Below are positions 10,916 through 21,665 of a stretch of DNA of 64,000 bases, in pieces. How positions within the stretch are numbered: the first letter of the stretch is position 1; each line of letters opens with the position of its first letter. The position numbers and the translations under genes are program-made. The stretch lies in assembly GCA_022605405.1 (NCBI GenBank), contig JABYQQ010000014.1, positions 434,001 through 498,000 of the forward strand, given 5' to 3'. This stretch comes from Earliella scabrosa (taxonomy: Eukaryota > Basidiomycota > Agaricomycetes > Polyporales > Polyporaceae). The notes under the pieces are model-generated. The model was not told the DNA's origin and ran no database searches. It saw only the letters and a list, made by a program, of their open reading frames with translations.

Positions 10916-13900
10916 TCAAGATGTGACATAAGCAAGACCAATCTCTTGGACAAACTTCGACTGAATTGCCAAAGGCACATTCTTAGTCAGAGCGTCGGCG
11001 AGTTGATCCGCAGTCGCTACATAGAAGATCTCGGTCGATCCCAACTCCACCTGCTCTCGGATGAAGTGGTATCTAACCTCGATGTGCTTGGTCCGGCGGT
11101 CGATCACGGGATTGACAGACAGGAAGATAGACCCCTGATTGTCAAGACACATGGGAGTTGGTCGAGACATGTCATCGCCGAGTTCTTCACCGAACGTCCT
11201 CAGCCACACCAATTGACGACAAGTGTCAGAGGCCGCTTTATACTCCGCTTCGGTCGAGGAAAGCGAAATGGTAGGCTGACGCCTCGATGCCCACGATATA
11301 GCAGCACCTGCCATCAGAAAGATGAAGCCAGAGGTAGAATGCCGATCATCACGGTCTTCGGCCCAGTCCGAATCGGAGTACGAAATCAGACCGTCATTAG
11401 ACGCTCCCTGGTAGCGCAGCCGGTACGCCTTAGTACCCTGAAGATACCGGAGGACATACTTGGCATAGTGAAGATGCGCGTCTGAGGGATTGGCATTGAA
11501 CTTCGAAAGCCGCGTGACAGCAAAGGCTATGTCGGGCCGCGTACCGAGCATGGCGTACAGAAGACTGCCAATCAAGCTCTGATAGCGCTGACGCGACGCA
11601 TCGGTGGCGGTGTGCTCAGATGACTCTAGAACAGCACCAGCAGGGAGAGGGGTACGCGACGGCTTACAGTCGGCCATGTGAAAGCGCTCGAGAACAGACT
11701 GGATGTACTCTTCCTGGTCAATCTCGATGATCCGCGAAGCACGGTCACGAGTGATGCGAAGACCAAGGAATCGCTGAACTGGTCCCAAGTCCGTCATTTT
11801 GTACTGCTTAGAAAGCGAACGCTTCACGTGCTGTATGTGGCCAGGCTGATCGCCGAGGAGAAGTAGATCGTCGACATAAAGAACGACGATAGTGACGTGA
11901 TCCCCCCCTTGTCGCCGATATACGTAGATCCCGGCATCGGAATAGGTCCGTTTGAATCCCAGGCTAATAAGCGACTGATGGATTTTCACGTTCCACTGAC
12001 GGGATGCCTGCTTAAGACCGTAGATTGCCTTTTTCAGCAGACACACGTGATCCTCCTTGCCAGGAACGATCCAACCTTCCGGCTGTTCCATGTAGATCTC
12101 CTCATCCAGATCGCCATTGAGGAACGCGGTCTTGACATCCATTGACTCGATGTCCCAGTCCTCAAGCGCTGCATGCGCGAGGAGGTACCGGATAGACTCG
12201 AACCGCGCCACAGGGGAGAAGGTCTCGTGATAGTCCTCGCCCCACACCTGAGTGAAACCCTTAGCGACTAGACGAGCTTTGTACCGCCCATCGTGCTTGA
12301 TGTCATAGACCCAGCGGTTAGAGACCACATGCCGATCTTTCGGACGAGGGACAAGAACCCAAGTCTTATTCTCGAGCAACGAGTCATACTCCGCTTTCTC
12401 CGCATCACGCCATTTCTCAGCTTCAGGCGACTTCATGGCTTCCTTGTGGGAGTTTGGAATGCCAGTTTTGTACTGAGACGCCATGAGAAACATGAGAAGC
12501 GCTTGGTCCTCTCGCTGCGTGCCATCCGGATCAGTCCGGGCATCGACCTTAGCCGGTGGCTCGTCGCCATACACGTTATCACGAGTCTTCGACTTGGACC
12601 GTTTACCCGCGTTCTCACGCCGTGGTCTGTCACGCGCAAGGCTGGGAGGCTGTTCTCCCACTGGAGGGTGACGTCCTCGCTTGTGAGCAGGCTTAGGCGG
12701 AGGTACAGCAGGCGGTTGAGGCGGTTGTGGCGGCGGAGGAGCAGGGGCGTCAGCTGGAGGAGGCGCTTCAGCTGGAGGAGGCTGAGCATCCGCTGGAGGG
12801 TCAGGTGGTAGATCTGGGAGTTCAGGAACAATCTCGGGATGGAGGTCGTCCTCATGACCGTCGACATCGGCTTCGGAAGCCTTATCAGACTGATCATCTG
12901 GGAACGGATGGTCATCCGGGGTAACAGGATGATTGCCGGGGAGTTTACGAGCAGGGAAAGACTCTTCATCAAATGTCACATCGCGAGACACTACGATAGA
13001 GCGGTTGGCTGGATTCCAAAACTTATACCCCTTGGAACCAGACTCATACCCCACGAAGATCATCTCGACAGCCTTCTTGTCGAGTTTCCCTTCGCGCTTT
13101 GCCTTCTGCACGTGTACAAAGGCTTTGCACCCAAACACTCGGAAGTAGAAGACGTCCGGAACGGTTCCGTCCCACTTGGTGATGGGGCATTGCCATTTGT
13201 GTCGACGCATCGGTTGACGATTGTAGATATGAACGGCTGCATCAACGGCGAGTTGCCAGAAACCGTGACTAAGACCTGCCTGATGGAGCATGGCCATGGC
13301 TTTTTCGACGATAGTACGGTTCCAGCGCTCAGCGCGTCCATTCTGCTGCGGAGAGCCAGGCATAGTCTTCTGGTGCTCGATCCCGTGCGAACGAAGAAGC
13401 TCAGAGAACTCGGTAGAAGTGTATTCTCCCCCTCGGTCCGAGCGGACCTTCTTGATCTTTCGACCGGTCTGGGTCTCAGCCCACGCCTTGTAGTCGAGGA
13501 ACGCTTGGAACGCATCCGACTTCGACTTAAGGTAGTAAGCACGGGCGAGTCCGGAGTAGTCATCAATGAAACCGGCAAAATACTTGTAACCTCCGATAGC
13601 TTGTGTGCGCATCGGGCCATCAAGATCGGTGTGAACGAGCTCGAGTGGTTCCGTAGCACGCTTATCAGAAGGCGGGAAGGGGAGTCGAGTGGATTTGCCC
13701 CAGGCACATCCCTCACACGGTTCATCTTCGTCTTCAGGGGAATCAACAGAATCAACCCCTCGGACGTTCTTCGGGAGATGGCGCAGCGCGTCCTTGCCGA
13801 GATGACCAAAGCGGCGATGCAAGGTACGAAAACGGCTGACATTAAGATGAACACGCTGGCCATTGTGAAGTTCGAGCTTCGCCCAGTAGATATTGCTCAG

Positions 13901-15220
13901 GACATTGTACTCCGCCTCAAGGATCTTGCGACCCTTGATCCGAATCGTCGAACCAAATTTGACAGCGCCTTCTGGCAGCTTGTCAAAGATGCACATCTTC
14001 CCATCTCCTTGGACAAGGGAGTACCCGTTGCGCTCAATGGTGCCTGTCGAGAAGATACGACCTCTCAACTTCGGGATGTAGTACACATGGGTGAGTGTGA
14101 TCGGAACTTTGTCACCATCAACCCAAGTGTTACCACGGACCGTGCCCTTCCCGAGAGCAAGGATCATGTTGCTCGCATCAGCAGTATTGAAGCTGATGGG
14201 CGTATCAAATGGCTGATACTCGGAGAAGTCACTTAGGTCGCCCGTGATGTGTTGAGAGGCACCTGAGTCCATCAGCCATGCAGTCCAGTTCTCACTAGAG
14301 GCAACGAGGGCCTCGGGGTAGAAAGAACCAACAATGTTAGACGACGCGACTACATTTACAGACTGAGACTCGACGACGGTATGCGCATGGGGCTGATTGT
14401 CCTTGTTATTCCCTTTGTCCTTGTCCTTATCCTTGTCCTTCGCCTTTCCCTTTCCCTTGCCTTTGCCCTTGGGCTTCTTCTCAGGATGCTTGTCCCAGCA
14501 GTTAGACTCATGATGATTAGAGCCACCGCAGTGAGAGCAAGGACCCTTAGGCTTAGGCTTGGTCTGCGAGACCCGGTTCGCGGATTGTCCGGCCTTGCGA
14601 AGCGACTCCTCGGCCAAGGTCTTGGACATGATGTCCTCGACAGTGACCTTGTCGACATCGATGGTCGCCATGAGCGCAGAGATCATAGACCGATAGGACT
14701 CCAGAATCTTCGACAGAAGAAGGAGGGCCTTCATCTGGGCAGAGAGCGTCACCTTGTTCTTGGTGATGTCATCCATGCGGTTGACAATACGCATCATCTG
14801 ATCCTGGAGGGGCTTCTGCTCGTTCATCCGAGGTTCAGCCACAAGGGTCTCGAACTGTCCCCAGACGTGAGCGCTGTTCGGCGTGCCAAACTTGTCCTTC
14901 AGGGACTTCCACATGTCCGCTGCGGTCTGTTCCCGAGATGTAGTGGTAGAGGACCCACTGGTTGTAACGGTGTCGAGAATTTCCGCATCGAGGATGTAAT
15001 GGAAGCTCTGAGCGACCCGCATGTACATCATGCCGCGAGCCTGCCCGTCGAGCTTGTCCCAGGACTCCTGCTTGTCAGCAGCAGTCGGACGTTTGGTCTT
15101 GCCGTTGACGACGTCCCAACAGCCCATGAAGATGAAATAGCCCTTCATCTTGGCAGACCAGTCGGTGTACTGGTTCGCCGACGAAAGGGAAGGGATAGAG
15201 TCGAGCTTGACGTCTCCCAT
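10916..15220 (-). CDS. Copia Gag-Pol polyprotein
   Basis: From the first ATG (15220) the frame gives 1434 residues with no internal stop. In order it has a UBN2-type Gag (ANQYTDWSAKMKGYFIFMG), a zinc knuckle CSHCGGSNHHESNC, an aspartic protease (WLMDSGASQHITGD), the integrase HHCC zinc region (HRRFGHLG...CEGCAWGKS) and catalytic core (HTDLDGP, RSDRGGEYTS, PQQNGRAERWNRT), a reverse transcriptase (WVYDIKHDG, FLNGDLDEEIYMEQPEGW, VLYVDDLLLLGD) and RNase H (STEAEYKAASDT). The integrase-before-RT order defines Ty1/copia. The same frame is open another 176 codons upstream to 15748, with acidic and proline-rich sequence but no ATG. The stop is 11 bases before the 3' LTR. Confidence 0.96.
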   Translation of the reverse strand: MGDVKLDSIPSLSSANQYTDWSAKMKGYFIFMGCWDVVNGKTKRPTAADKQESWDKLDGQARGMMYMRVAQSFHYILDAEILDTVTTSGSSTTTSREQTAADMWKSLKDKFGTPNSAHVWGQFETLVAEPRMNEQKPLQDQMMRIVNRMDDITKNKVTLSAQMKALLLLSKILESYRSMISALMATIDVDKVTVEDIMSKTLAEESLRKAGQSANRVSQTKPKPKGPCSHCGGSNHHESNCWDKHPEKKPKGKGKGKGKAKDKDKDKDKGNNKDNQPHAHTVVESQSVNVVASSNIVGSFYPEALVASSENWTAWLMDSGASQHITGDLSDFSEYQPFDTPISFNTADASNMILALGKGTVRGNTWVDGDKVPITLTHVYYIPKLRGRIFSTGTIERNGYSLVQGDGKMCIFDKLPEGAVKFGSTIRIKGRKILEAEYNVLSNIYWAKLELHNGQRVHLNVSRFRTLHRRFGHLGKDALRHLPKNVRGVDSVDSPEDEDEPCEGCAWGKSTRLPFPPSDKRATEPLELVHTDLDGPMRTQAIGGYKYFAGFIDDYSGLARAYYLKSKSDAFQAFLDYKAWAETQTGRKIKKVRSDRGGEYTSTEFSELLRSHGIEHQKTMPGSPQQNGRAERWNRTIVEKAMAMLHQAGLSHGFWQLAVDAAVHIYNRQPMRRHKWQCPITKWDGTVPDVFYFRVFGCKAFVHVQKAKREGKLDKKAVEMIFVGYESGSKGYKFWNPANRSIVVSRDVTFDEESFPARKLPGNHPVTPDDHPFPDDQSDKASEADVDGHEDDLHPEIVPELPDLPPDPPADAQPPPAEAPPPADAPAPPPPQPPQPPAVPPPKPAHKRGRHPPVGEQPPSLARDRPRRENAGKRSKSKTRDNVYGDEPPAKVDARTDPDGTQREDQALLMFLMASQYKTGIPNSHKEAMKSPEAEKWRDAEKAEYDSLLENKTWVLVPRPKDRHVVSNRWVYDIKHDGRYKARLVAKGFTQVWGEDYHETFSPVARFESIRYLLAHAALEDWDIESMDVKTAFLNGDLDEEIYMEQPEGWIVPGKEDHVCLLKKAIYGLKQASRQWNVKIHQSLISLGFKRTYSDAGIYVYRRQGGDHVTIVVLYVDDLLLLGDQPGHIQHVKRSLSKQYKMTDLGPVQRFLGLRITRDRASRIIEIDQEEYIQSVLERFHMADCKPSRTPLPAGAVLESSEHTATDASRQRYQSLIGSLLYAMLGTRPDIAFAVTRLSKFNANPSDAHLHYAKYVLRYLQGTKAYRLRYQGASNDGLISYSDSDWAEDRDDRHSTSGFIFLMAGAAISWASRRQPTISLSSTEAEYKAASDTCRQLVWLRTFGEELGDDMSRPTPMCLDNQGSIFLSVNPVIDRRTKHIEVRYHFIREQVELGSTEIFYVATADQLADALTKNVPLAIQSKFVQEIGLAYVTS

Positions 15221-16250
15221 GATTGATAAGAGAAAGTGCGATGAGTCGAGATAGTCCTCCGAGAAGTCTACGGATGTTGTTACCGGTGTGACCGGTGAAA
15301 GCGGTGTTGCGATAGGAGGAGGTAACTCGACAAGAGGAGGAGGGAGAGTCTCGATTGGCTCAGGGATAACCTCCGGAGTAGGAGGGATTAGGACGATGAA
15401 AGGGAGAGGAGTGGTATAGGGTGTGTCTGATGCGACTGGAAGGGCAGTGTTGACTCCAGCAAGGAAATCCTCCTGATCGGGTGATGGTAGAGCCCACTTG
15501 AATGTGCCAGGATATTTTTCGGGTCGGACTCCGTTGTACCGATGAGGACAAAGTTCTCGGTTACAGTTGTACCAGAAGCCGTCCGAATGGAGATGAGAGT
15601 CCGAAGGGAACTCCTCGTCTAGGATGTGAGGACGATCCCGGCAAGAATCGGCAGTGGGTACGTAGTCAGAGGAATCAGATGACGACTGGGAGTCAATCAG
15701 ATCCTCGACTTCCGCCTCAGAGGGAGGAGATGCTGGTGTCGGCTCCAAAACTGTGGTCTAGAAGGGTGCGATGATTGACGATGCCACGTGCGAAACGGTA
15801 GATGGGGAACACCTATTGAGGCGAGCCAAGAAAGTCAGGAAGCTGGAGATCCCGACAATCTGGATAGAAGTTGCCAACTGTGCCCAGAAAGACTATAGTA
15901 GCTATACGAGAGCAAAGGGTACGGTAAGGAGGGTCCACACGGTTGTCCTCCGTCTCCAAAGGTGATAAGCACCCCGGATACAACTGCTGGCGGGCGCAAG
16001 TGCGTGGCCTGGCAGAGGGATACCTGAAAGCCCAAATGCCTCGAGAGCACAACAGGCTGTACAACAGTACTAGCTACGCGACAACTATACAAAAGCGCTC
16101 AGGGCTGCGTCACGAGCGCAGGAATGTCCCCCTGGCAGCAGTGTCGGCGGGCACAGTCAAGAGGTGAGGAAAGATGGAGGGAGCACGGGCAGAGAGTCGA
16201 CGAAGAGAGAGGTGTGCGCACGAAGATGTCAACGAAGTAGCAACCGGTCA

Positions 16251-16269
16251 GAGCGCAGGGCTCATAACC
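16251..16269 (-). other. Primer-binding site, half-tRNA type
   Basis: Next to the 5' LTR the plus strand reads GAGCGCAGGGCTCATAACC. This is the anticodon arm of fungal initiator tRNA-Met (CAT inside the loop CTCATAA), so the element RNA is complementary to the middle of that tRNA and not to its 3' CCA end. Drosophila copia is known to prime with a 5' half of initiator tRNA-Met. The same mode is inferred here. Confidence 0.8.
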
Positions 16270-16849
16270 TGATGAACTTCAGACCTGGAAGGCTGGGAGC
16301 CGACTGTAAGTCGAACAGAGAGAGATCTTCAGTCAGTGAGCGAACGACTCTATTGCATAGATAAGTACCTGTAAGTCGAACAGAGAGAGACTACAAGTAC
16401 TTAGTCAGTAAGTAAGTAGAAAGCATATGTATGTATGAGACTTACTCTTCAGTCAGTGAGCGAACGACTGAAGAGCAGAGGCGAAATGTGAGCTGCTTAT
16501 ATAGACGTAGGGAAGGTAGCTGAGTAAGCGTAGAAAGCAGTCACATGTTAGCCACAAGACGATGAGTAAGAGGCATACGAGGCTATGGTGCGAGGATGAG
16601 TCAGTATGACGCGAGAATGAGCACCAAGTCTGAGTCAGACATAAGGTCTGGAACTATCCGGAACATCGTAGAACGCACTGGTACGTAGAGGTAAAGTCCG
16701 GAAAGAAAGAACTATCGTACAGATGCAGAGTTATCTATATATAGTAACGAAGAAGCATAGCCCATGCTGTGCGTCATGTGAACGCATAGCCACAAGTCCA
16801 TATGGAGACATATCGGTCCGGACAGTGCCGGATAACCCTAAGTTCAACA
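16270..16849 (-). repeat. 5' LTR of the copia element
   Basis: This LTR is identical to 10325-10904 except for two A/G differences by eye near 16613-16616. Transcription in element sense should start inside it. Confidence 0.95.
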
Positions 16850-16854
16850 GATAT

Positions 16855-17099
16855 ACCTCACCGTCCCTGACTTCTCATCGCCGAGGGAGCGGATCGCGTA
16901 GTACGTAACCCTCGCCATGATTCACAGCTGGTTCATCTGACATTTCAAACAACCGATCACCGCAAAGAAGTTAGAAGAAGTTGATTTTTTCCGCGTGAAG
17001 CTTTGAATGTCTCACAAGCATAGGCCACTTCCTTGGAGATCTTCATGCGGGCTCCATTCCGTCTCCTCTTAACGCCCTGATCACGTACAGGCTTACAGT
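16855..17099. other. Unit-2 sequence right of the copia element
   Basis: This is the continuation of the B2 downstream region, for example GAAGCTTTGAA near 17000, as at 4190. No gene. Confidence 0.4.
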
Positions 17100-17900
17100 T
17101 ATCCACCTTGACGACCTTACGTCTATCACGCCCTGTGCCCTATTCCATCATTGCAGTTAGACCAGTAAGCTTTTGCACACAAACACGCGGATATTGCCCT
17201 ACAGCCCCACATGAAAGAACGGCCCTCAGAACACTATCTGCCGTCCGGCATGTCTCAACGCACGCACCACGGTCCACTGCATACAACGTATCCGCTCCCT
17301 GGGCCTCACACGGGTTCAGATCGCCTCCCCGGCCTTCATCAGCCTCCCGTACACCCTATTCGCCACAAACGCCGCCGCACGATCGTCCACCGTCCAGAGC
17401 GTACTCGTACTCCCAGCCTCTGTAAACTTCTTCCCGCCGCGAGATGAATGCACTCGTCCGGAAGACGCAGGTCGCCGGCGGAGGTCAGCTGGAGAGGAAC
17501 GCACCTTACTGCTGGCGTCGAACTAGCGCGCGAGGCTCAGCGTGCCGCTGTGGAGGCACAACATTGTATACGCTGTAGAACCTGGAACGCATAGCGCACG
17601 ACCTGGTATGCCCAGCACGAGAAGTGCAGTTAGGTGTTCTGCGCGAGATGGCGAATAGAGCCGCTGCGGGGCCGACTATGCACGGTGGCGTGTGCGATAG
17701 CGGCGCGCATGTGCCTCTCGGATTGTTGCGAGTTCCTTGTGGTCGGAGGGAAGAGAGGAGCGTTTGGCGTGTGGGCGTATCAGGTATGTCAACAGCAAGC
17801 ATGGTGCAGGATAATCCCGACAATATAGCGCGCGCAGGAGAGACTGGATCGTCGACATGGGCGAACACTGGCGCGCGCGGTGAAGCCGGTATCCCCACAG
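17100..17900 (-). pseudogene. CHAT remnant 2 (unit 2)
   Basis: Minus-strand pieces such as TLWTVDDRAAAFVANRVYGRLM (split by other words) and HKELATIREA match the CHAT gene, but the frame changes several times. At the catalytic Cys position the conserved FLSAC reads FLSS followed by a stop, because about four bases are missing near 17490. The piece covers roughly the last third of the CHAT domain and fades out towards 17900. It is clearly decayed, and older than or under less constraint than remnant 1. Confidence 0.75.
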
Positions 17901-19146
17901 GATTTGCTCTGCCGGCTCCGGTGTCTGCTGAGGCCGGAAGTGAGCAAATGCGCCCTCAACGTACTGGCAACAAGAGAAGGAGAGGACGAGGACGAGGATA
18001 GCTAGAGGAAGATGGAACCCCTTCAGTTGGGATCAGGCTAAGGCTGAGTGAGCAGCGCGCAGGATATAGCATGAGCACTCTGTGTATGCTACACTACGTC
18101 CACGTCCCTCCATGAGCGACGCGTCACTGTCGAATTAGTATGCACCCGGCCCCGTCGATAATTGTCGAAGTCATCGCCGCCCTTTGCACTGATGTCGCCG
18201 CTTGATGTTTGTCGTTCACCGATTATGCCAATCCGGCCATCATAACTCACATAGCTTGTGGAGATAGATAATCGATGCGAGTGCGAGGAAGGCAAAGTCA
18301 CGGTGCAGCGACGACCATCCGACCTTCAGATGGGCTGTGACGGTACATGTGACATATGTGCGTCAGAAGCGGTGTGTGTGGGTGGGCTGTTCCGAGTAGA
18401 ACTCTCATCCATCACCTCGAACACATCCCAGGTACGCCTTCGCATGCCCTCATTCAGCCTCATTGACATTCATTATGATTATCTCAGGAAGATTTTCTTG
18501 ACGGGTTCTCCAACGTTGCCGTACACTGCTGCCAGAACAAAGGCTGAACATCTTCACACACCGCGCGACGCGCAAATACCCGGGCCGTGCCACTCAGAAC
18601 TCACAACACGCATGCTTTGTGTCATCTGTGGACGCGATACTGACGGAGACCACATGTAGCCGAGGGTTCTATTCTTTGTGCGCGCCTGCAACGCCGAGAA
18701 AGGTGTTTGTCCTAATGTCTTCCCTGCTTCTCTCTTGCCGCCCACTGTTTCGCTTCCCCTTACCGCCTTCGGACCGTGCTCCTGCTTGCCTATCTTGTCT
18801 TGAAGCGCGTTTCTCACCTTCCAAGCCAGACATATGACAGTGTGTTTAGGCGATAATTCTCAGTGAGAGTAGCATGAGGGAGCGAAGCCTGAAGGAAGGT
18901 ATGTCATGTTCATTGGATCGGGACTGGTCGGGGCTGGCGGCAAATGGCCGATGTTCTCGAAGGTTGGGTACAGATATGAACAGAAATCATCTGCGACCAA
19001 GAGATGCTCACCCCTCAAAACGTTCTTGTCATATCTGGGAACACTTCTCGCGATGAGTGGTTCTGGCAGAACGTGATGGTAAGCCTGCATATAACCTCTC
19101 GCTCTTCATCCGCGGGTAACCATTCTTCCACCGACTCACCCAAGCC
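17901..19146. other. Gap upstream of A3
   Basis: No gene is supported. A 133-codon frame at 18258-18659 has no family resemblance and poor coding character. A CATATAA box at 19087-19093 is a possible A3 promoter, 54 bases before its start. Confidence 0.4.
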
Positions 19147-20489
19147 ATGGACCTGAGATTTGACCCGGAAAACTGCTTCAAGTTTATTCCTTTTAGATTT
19201 TCATCATGCGACGCCGGCCCCGACTCTCAAACTACCAGTGCTTCTACCCGCCGTGTAGTCCCCCAATCGTTCAAAGCATCTGTGGACTCGACAACCACAC
19301 GGACTTCCAGTTCTCCATCCTTGTCTACCAATTCCTCAATACCGAGTCTTGCCCATCTTCCTCCCTCAACACGCTCGATCTCCGATGCATCCTCTTTTGC
19401 TCCAGCATCTACCTCTGCATCCATGGTTATCCCTACTGTCCAGCCTGAGGACGAGAGCGGCGGGTCAACCCACAGCATCAGTTCATACCATAGCGACATC
19501 TCGTCCTACAACGGCGTCTCATCTCATAATAGCGCCTCACCTCACAATGAGACCACCCAGGGAATGGCGCGGTATTCTGCTCACAATAGCGCCTCACCTC
19601 ACAATAGCGTCTCATACAATGGCGCCTCATCTCACAACAGCGCCTCATCGTATCCCTACTCCAAGACGTCTTCCGAGGTCGCTAGCATTCGTACTTCATC
19701 CCAGCTTCCCCCCAATACTTCGTCCTCGGGCTCTGGCAGGGGACCGACGCGTCCACATATGAGGAATGAAGCGGTGGCAGGGATCGCAGCGGGTGCTGGG
19801 TTGACGTCTCTCCTCATCGTGGCGTCAGCCATCTGGTACATCCTTCGGCGGAGATATCGCAATGATCTAGAAATCATTCGTGGCAACCTGGCCCAACATA
19901 AATTACATGGTATGTCGTGCGTCTGACTATCCCCGGTAGGTGCTAATCTGTATGAAACGACAGCAGATATAGAAATGGCGCCCGGTGCTCTGGCCGTCCA
20001 GGCAGGGCACGGACCTGGACAGGTTCTATTCATTACCACAGTCTCAGAGGAAGAGGGTGGGTTCCAAATTATTCAATAGTGTAGCTCGGACTGACGATCA
20101 TATTATGACCAGGATCCCTTGTGCCCCAGCGGTCCAGCTTCAGTGGCAACAGCGAAGTAGACATCATGATTGGACGGTCGGAAAAGATTGACAATGATGC
20201 TCACACACCCCGGCCCTATTCCTCATTCGACGACATACGAGTCCTGCCAACCCGTGACAATCCACGGCCCAATCATACAAGCACCACGATTGAACTGCAC
20301 CGACTACCAGAGGACATCGCGGTCGACGGCGTCGTGGAGACGAGGCCTAGGCTTCCTCGTTATGCCATCGATGTCGGCATACCTCTTGCTGGAGGTGATC
20401 TCTCCTCAAGCATCCCCCCCGTGGACGATGACCGGTGGAGAGATACGGTCGTCTCAACGCTGCCTCCCCCGTATTCTCAGTACGAATAG
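19147..20489 (+). CDS. Ser/Thr-rich one-pass membrane protein A3 with PPPY tail
   Basis: Exons 19147-19909, 19964-20056 and 20113-20489 give about 410 residues. The long Ser/Thr/Asn-rich first part has repeated SSHNSASPHN-type words. The helix at about residues 211-232 (AGIAAGAGLTSLLIVASAI) is followed by LRRRYR. The tail has GSLVPQRSSF, RLPRYAIDVG and PLAGG and ends TLPPPYSQYE. Intron places and phases match A2. It is the third member of the A family and stands in front of the only long CHAT gene, facing it. No B copy follows. Function unknown. Confidence 0.72.
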
Positions 20490-20988
20490 GGATTAGCTTT
20501 CCGAGGGTGCGTCCGAACGAGAATGTGACTCAGGTTTCCCATTGGAGTTGAACCATTCACCGATACGAGCCTCCGATCCTCAGATGACATTGAATTTATT
20601 GTAATGTATGTATAGCACAGGTACGAGTCAAACCCAGTATGTATTATTTTTCCTCGATCCCGCGCCGGCTCTGCGCACGAGTACTCGCATGGCTCCTGGA
20701 AGGCCCTACCCAGTGCAGGCTCGGCACACTCAGTCGTTGGTCACCACCGATACTTGAATGAACTAGGTAGGTTCTCACTAGTACGGTTGTTGCACCGCAT
20801 TTCATGTTCTGCCGGTTGATTTCGCCGACGTCATCTCACAAATGAGAATCAATAACCTGCTTGAGGTTCTCAGCACTGACTACAGTCCGCTCTCCCGCAT
20901 AAGAGTCTAGAGAGTGGACATCATCAGTATGCTGGACTACTCAACAACGACCTCACATTCCTCGACTTACAACTACAAGCGAATCGGC
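20490..20988. other. Gap between A3 and the CHAT C-terminus
   Basis: No gene. The words GAATGAACTAGGTAGGTT near 20755 recall GAACGAATCCGGTAGGTT near 3957, so this is the unit-3 counterpart of the region behind B1. Gene B is missing here, presumably deleted. Confidence 0.4.
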
Positions 20989-21360
20989 CTAGAGTCCTAC
21001 ATGTATGAATGGTACCCAAAACACCATCGGGCGCCCCGCATCCTTCAAGGAACGCACAGCAGCATGCAACGCCTCCGCCGCCCCGCGCGGGTTCGGCTCC
21101 CCTGCCCCCTCCCTCATCAGCCTCCCATACACCCTGTTGGCCACAAACGCCGCGGCGCGATCGTCCACCGTCCACAGCGTCGCGACCGTGCTCCTGACCC
21201 CAGCGAACTGCATCCCCGCCGCAAGATGGATGCACTCGTCCGGGAGACGCGCGTCGCCCGCGGACGTCAGGCAAGCAGAGAGGAACGCGAACTGCACGCG
21301 CGCGAGGTCGAGCTTCATGAGCGCGCCCAGGCTGAGCGTGCCGTTGTGCAGGCAGAAGGC
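20989..21360 (-). pseudogene. Detached C-terminal end of the TPR-CHAT gene
   Basis: The frame reads AFCLHNGTLSLGALMKLDLA, then the CHAT catalytic-Cys motif FLSAC (Cys codon 21271-21273), DECIHLAAGMQFAGV and TLWTVDD, and ends VPFIHVGL-stop at 20989. These are the last 123 codons or so of a CHAT domain on the same strand as the gene body at 27689-31219. The 6.3-kb element at 21361-27679 lies between the two halves. Joining the halves across a 2-base overlap restores YAPSAFCLHNG in frame. The piece is not expected to be made as part of the protein now. Confidence 0.9.
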
Positions 21361-21375
21361 TAGTCTCGGCTCCCA

Positions 21376-21472
21376 ACGTTCTACAGGGCCTCCAGAACGG
21401 CTTCGCTAAAGCTCAGCAGGCATTCTCACGGGGGAACAAGGAGGCGCGCGTTCAGGAGACCCTGTAGAACGT
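21376..21472 (+). repeat. Left subterminal hairpin
   Basis: A 13-bp perfect inverted repeat, ACGTTCTACAGGG (21376-21388) and CCCTGTAGAACGT (21460-21472), lies 15 bases inside the left end. The right end has the same architecture with a changed stem sequence (27623-27663). Confidence 0.85.
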
Positions 21473-21503
21473 CTGGTGTGTTTCGGGCTCGGGATGTCGA
21501 TCC

Positions 21504-21571
21504 GTGACCCCGAGGTCACCCCGAAGCAGTCACCAGTGACTTCGGAGATCATTACCGTGACTCCGAGTCAC
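21504..21571 (+). repeat. GTGAC palindromes in the left end
   Basis: Two near-identical palindromes, GTGACCCCGAGGTCAC (21504-21519) and GTGACTCCGAGTCAC (21557-21571), occur in the left subterminal region. The right end has GTGACAGTGTCAC (27579-27591). They may be binding sites for an element-encoded protein. Confidence 0.6.
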
Positions 21572-21665
21572 GCTGGAGTATCGGACTCCGCCGCTTCACG
21601 TCTTCCTTCCTGTACCTACTCGCTGTATACTATATAACATCTTGGCCTACCTAGTGCACACGTCT

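Larger units (their letters stand above)
10320..16854 (-). mobile_element. Intact Ty1/copia LTR retrotransposon
   Basis: The element runs from 10325 to 16849 (6525 bp) and is flanked by a 5-bp target duplication GATAT at 10320-10324 and 16850-16854. The two 580-bp LTRs (10325-10904 and 16270-16849) start TGATGAAC and end GTTCAACA. By eye they differ at only two bases. A single long Gag-Pol frame, a primer-binding site and a short polypurine tract are all present, so the copy is young and may be active. Element sense is the minus strand. It landed in the unit-2 repeat, just behind the B2 stop codon. Confidence 0.96.

Noticed and set aside
12839..14236. 465-codon plus-strand frame
   Set aside because: It is the antisense shadow of the copia polyprotein.
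16251..16269. A tRNA-Met gene next to the LTR
   Set aside because: Only the anticodon arm is present, so it is the primer-binding site.
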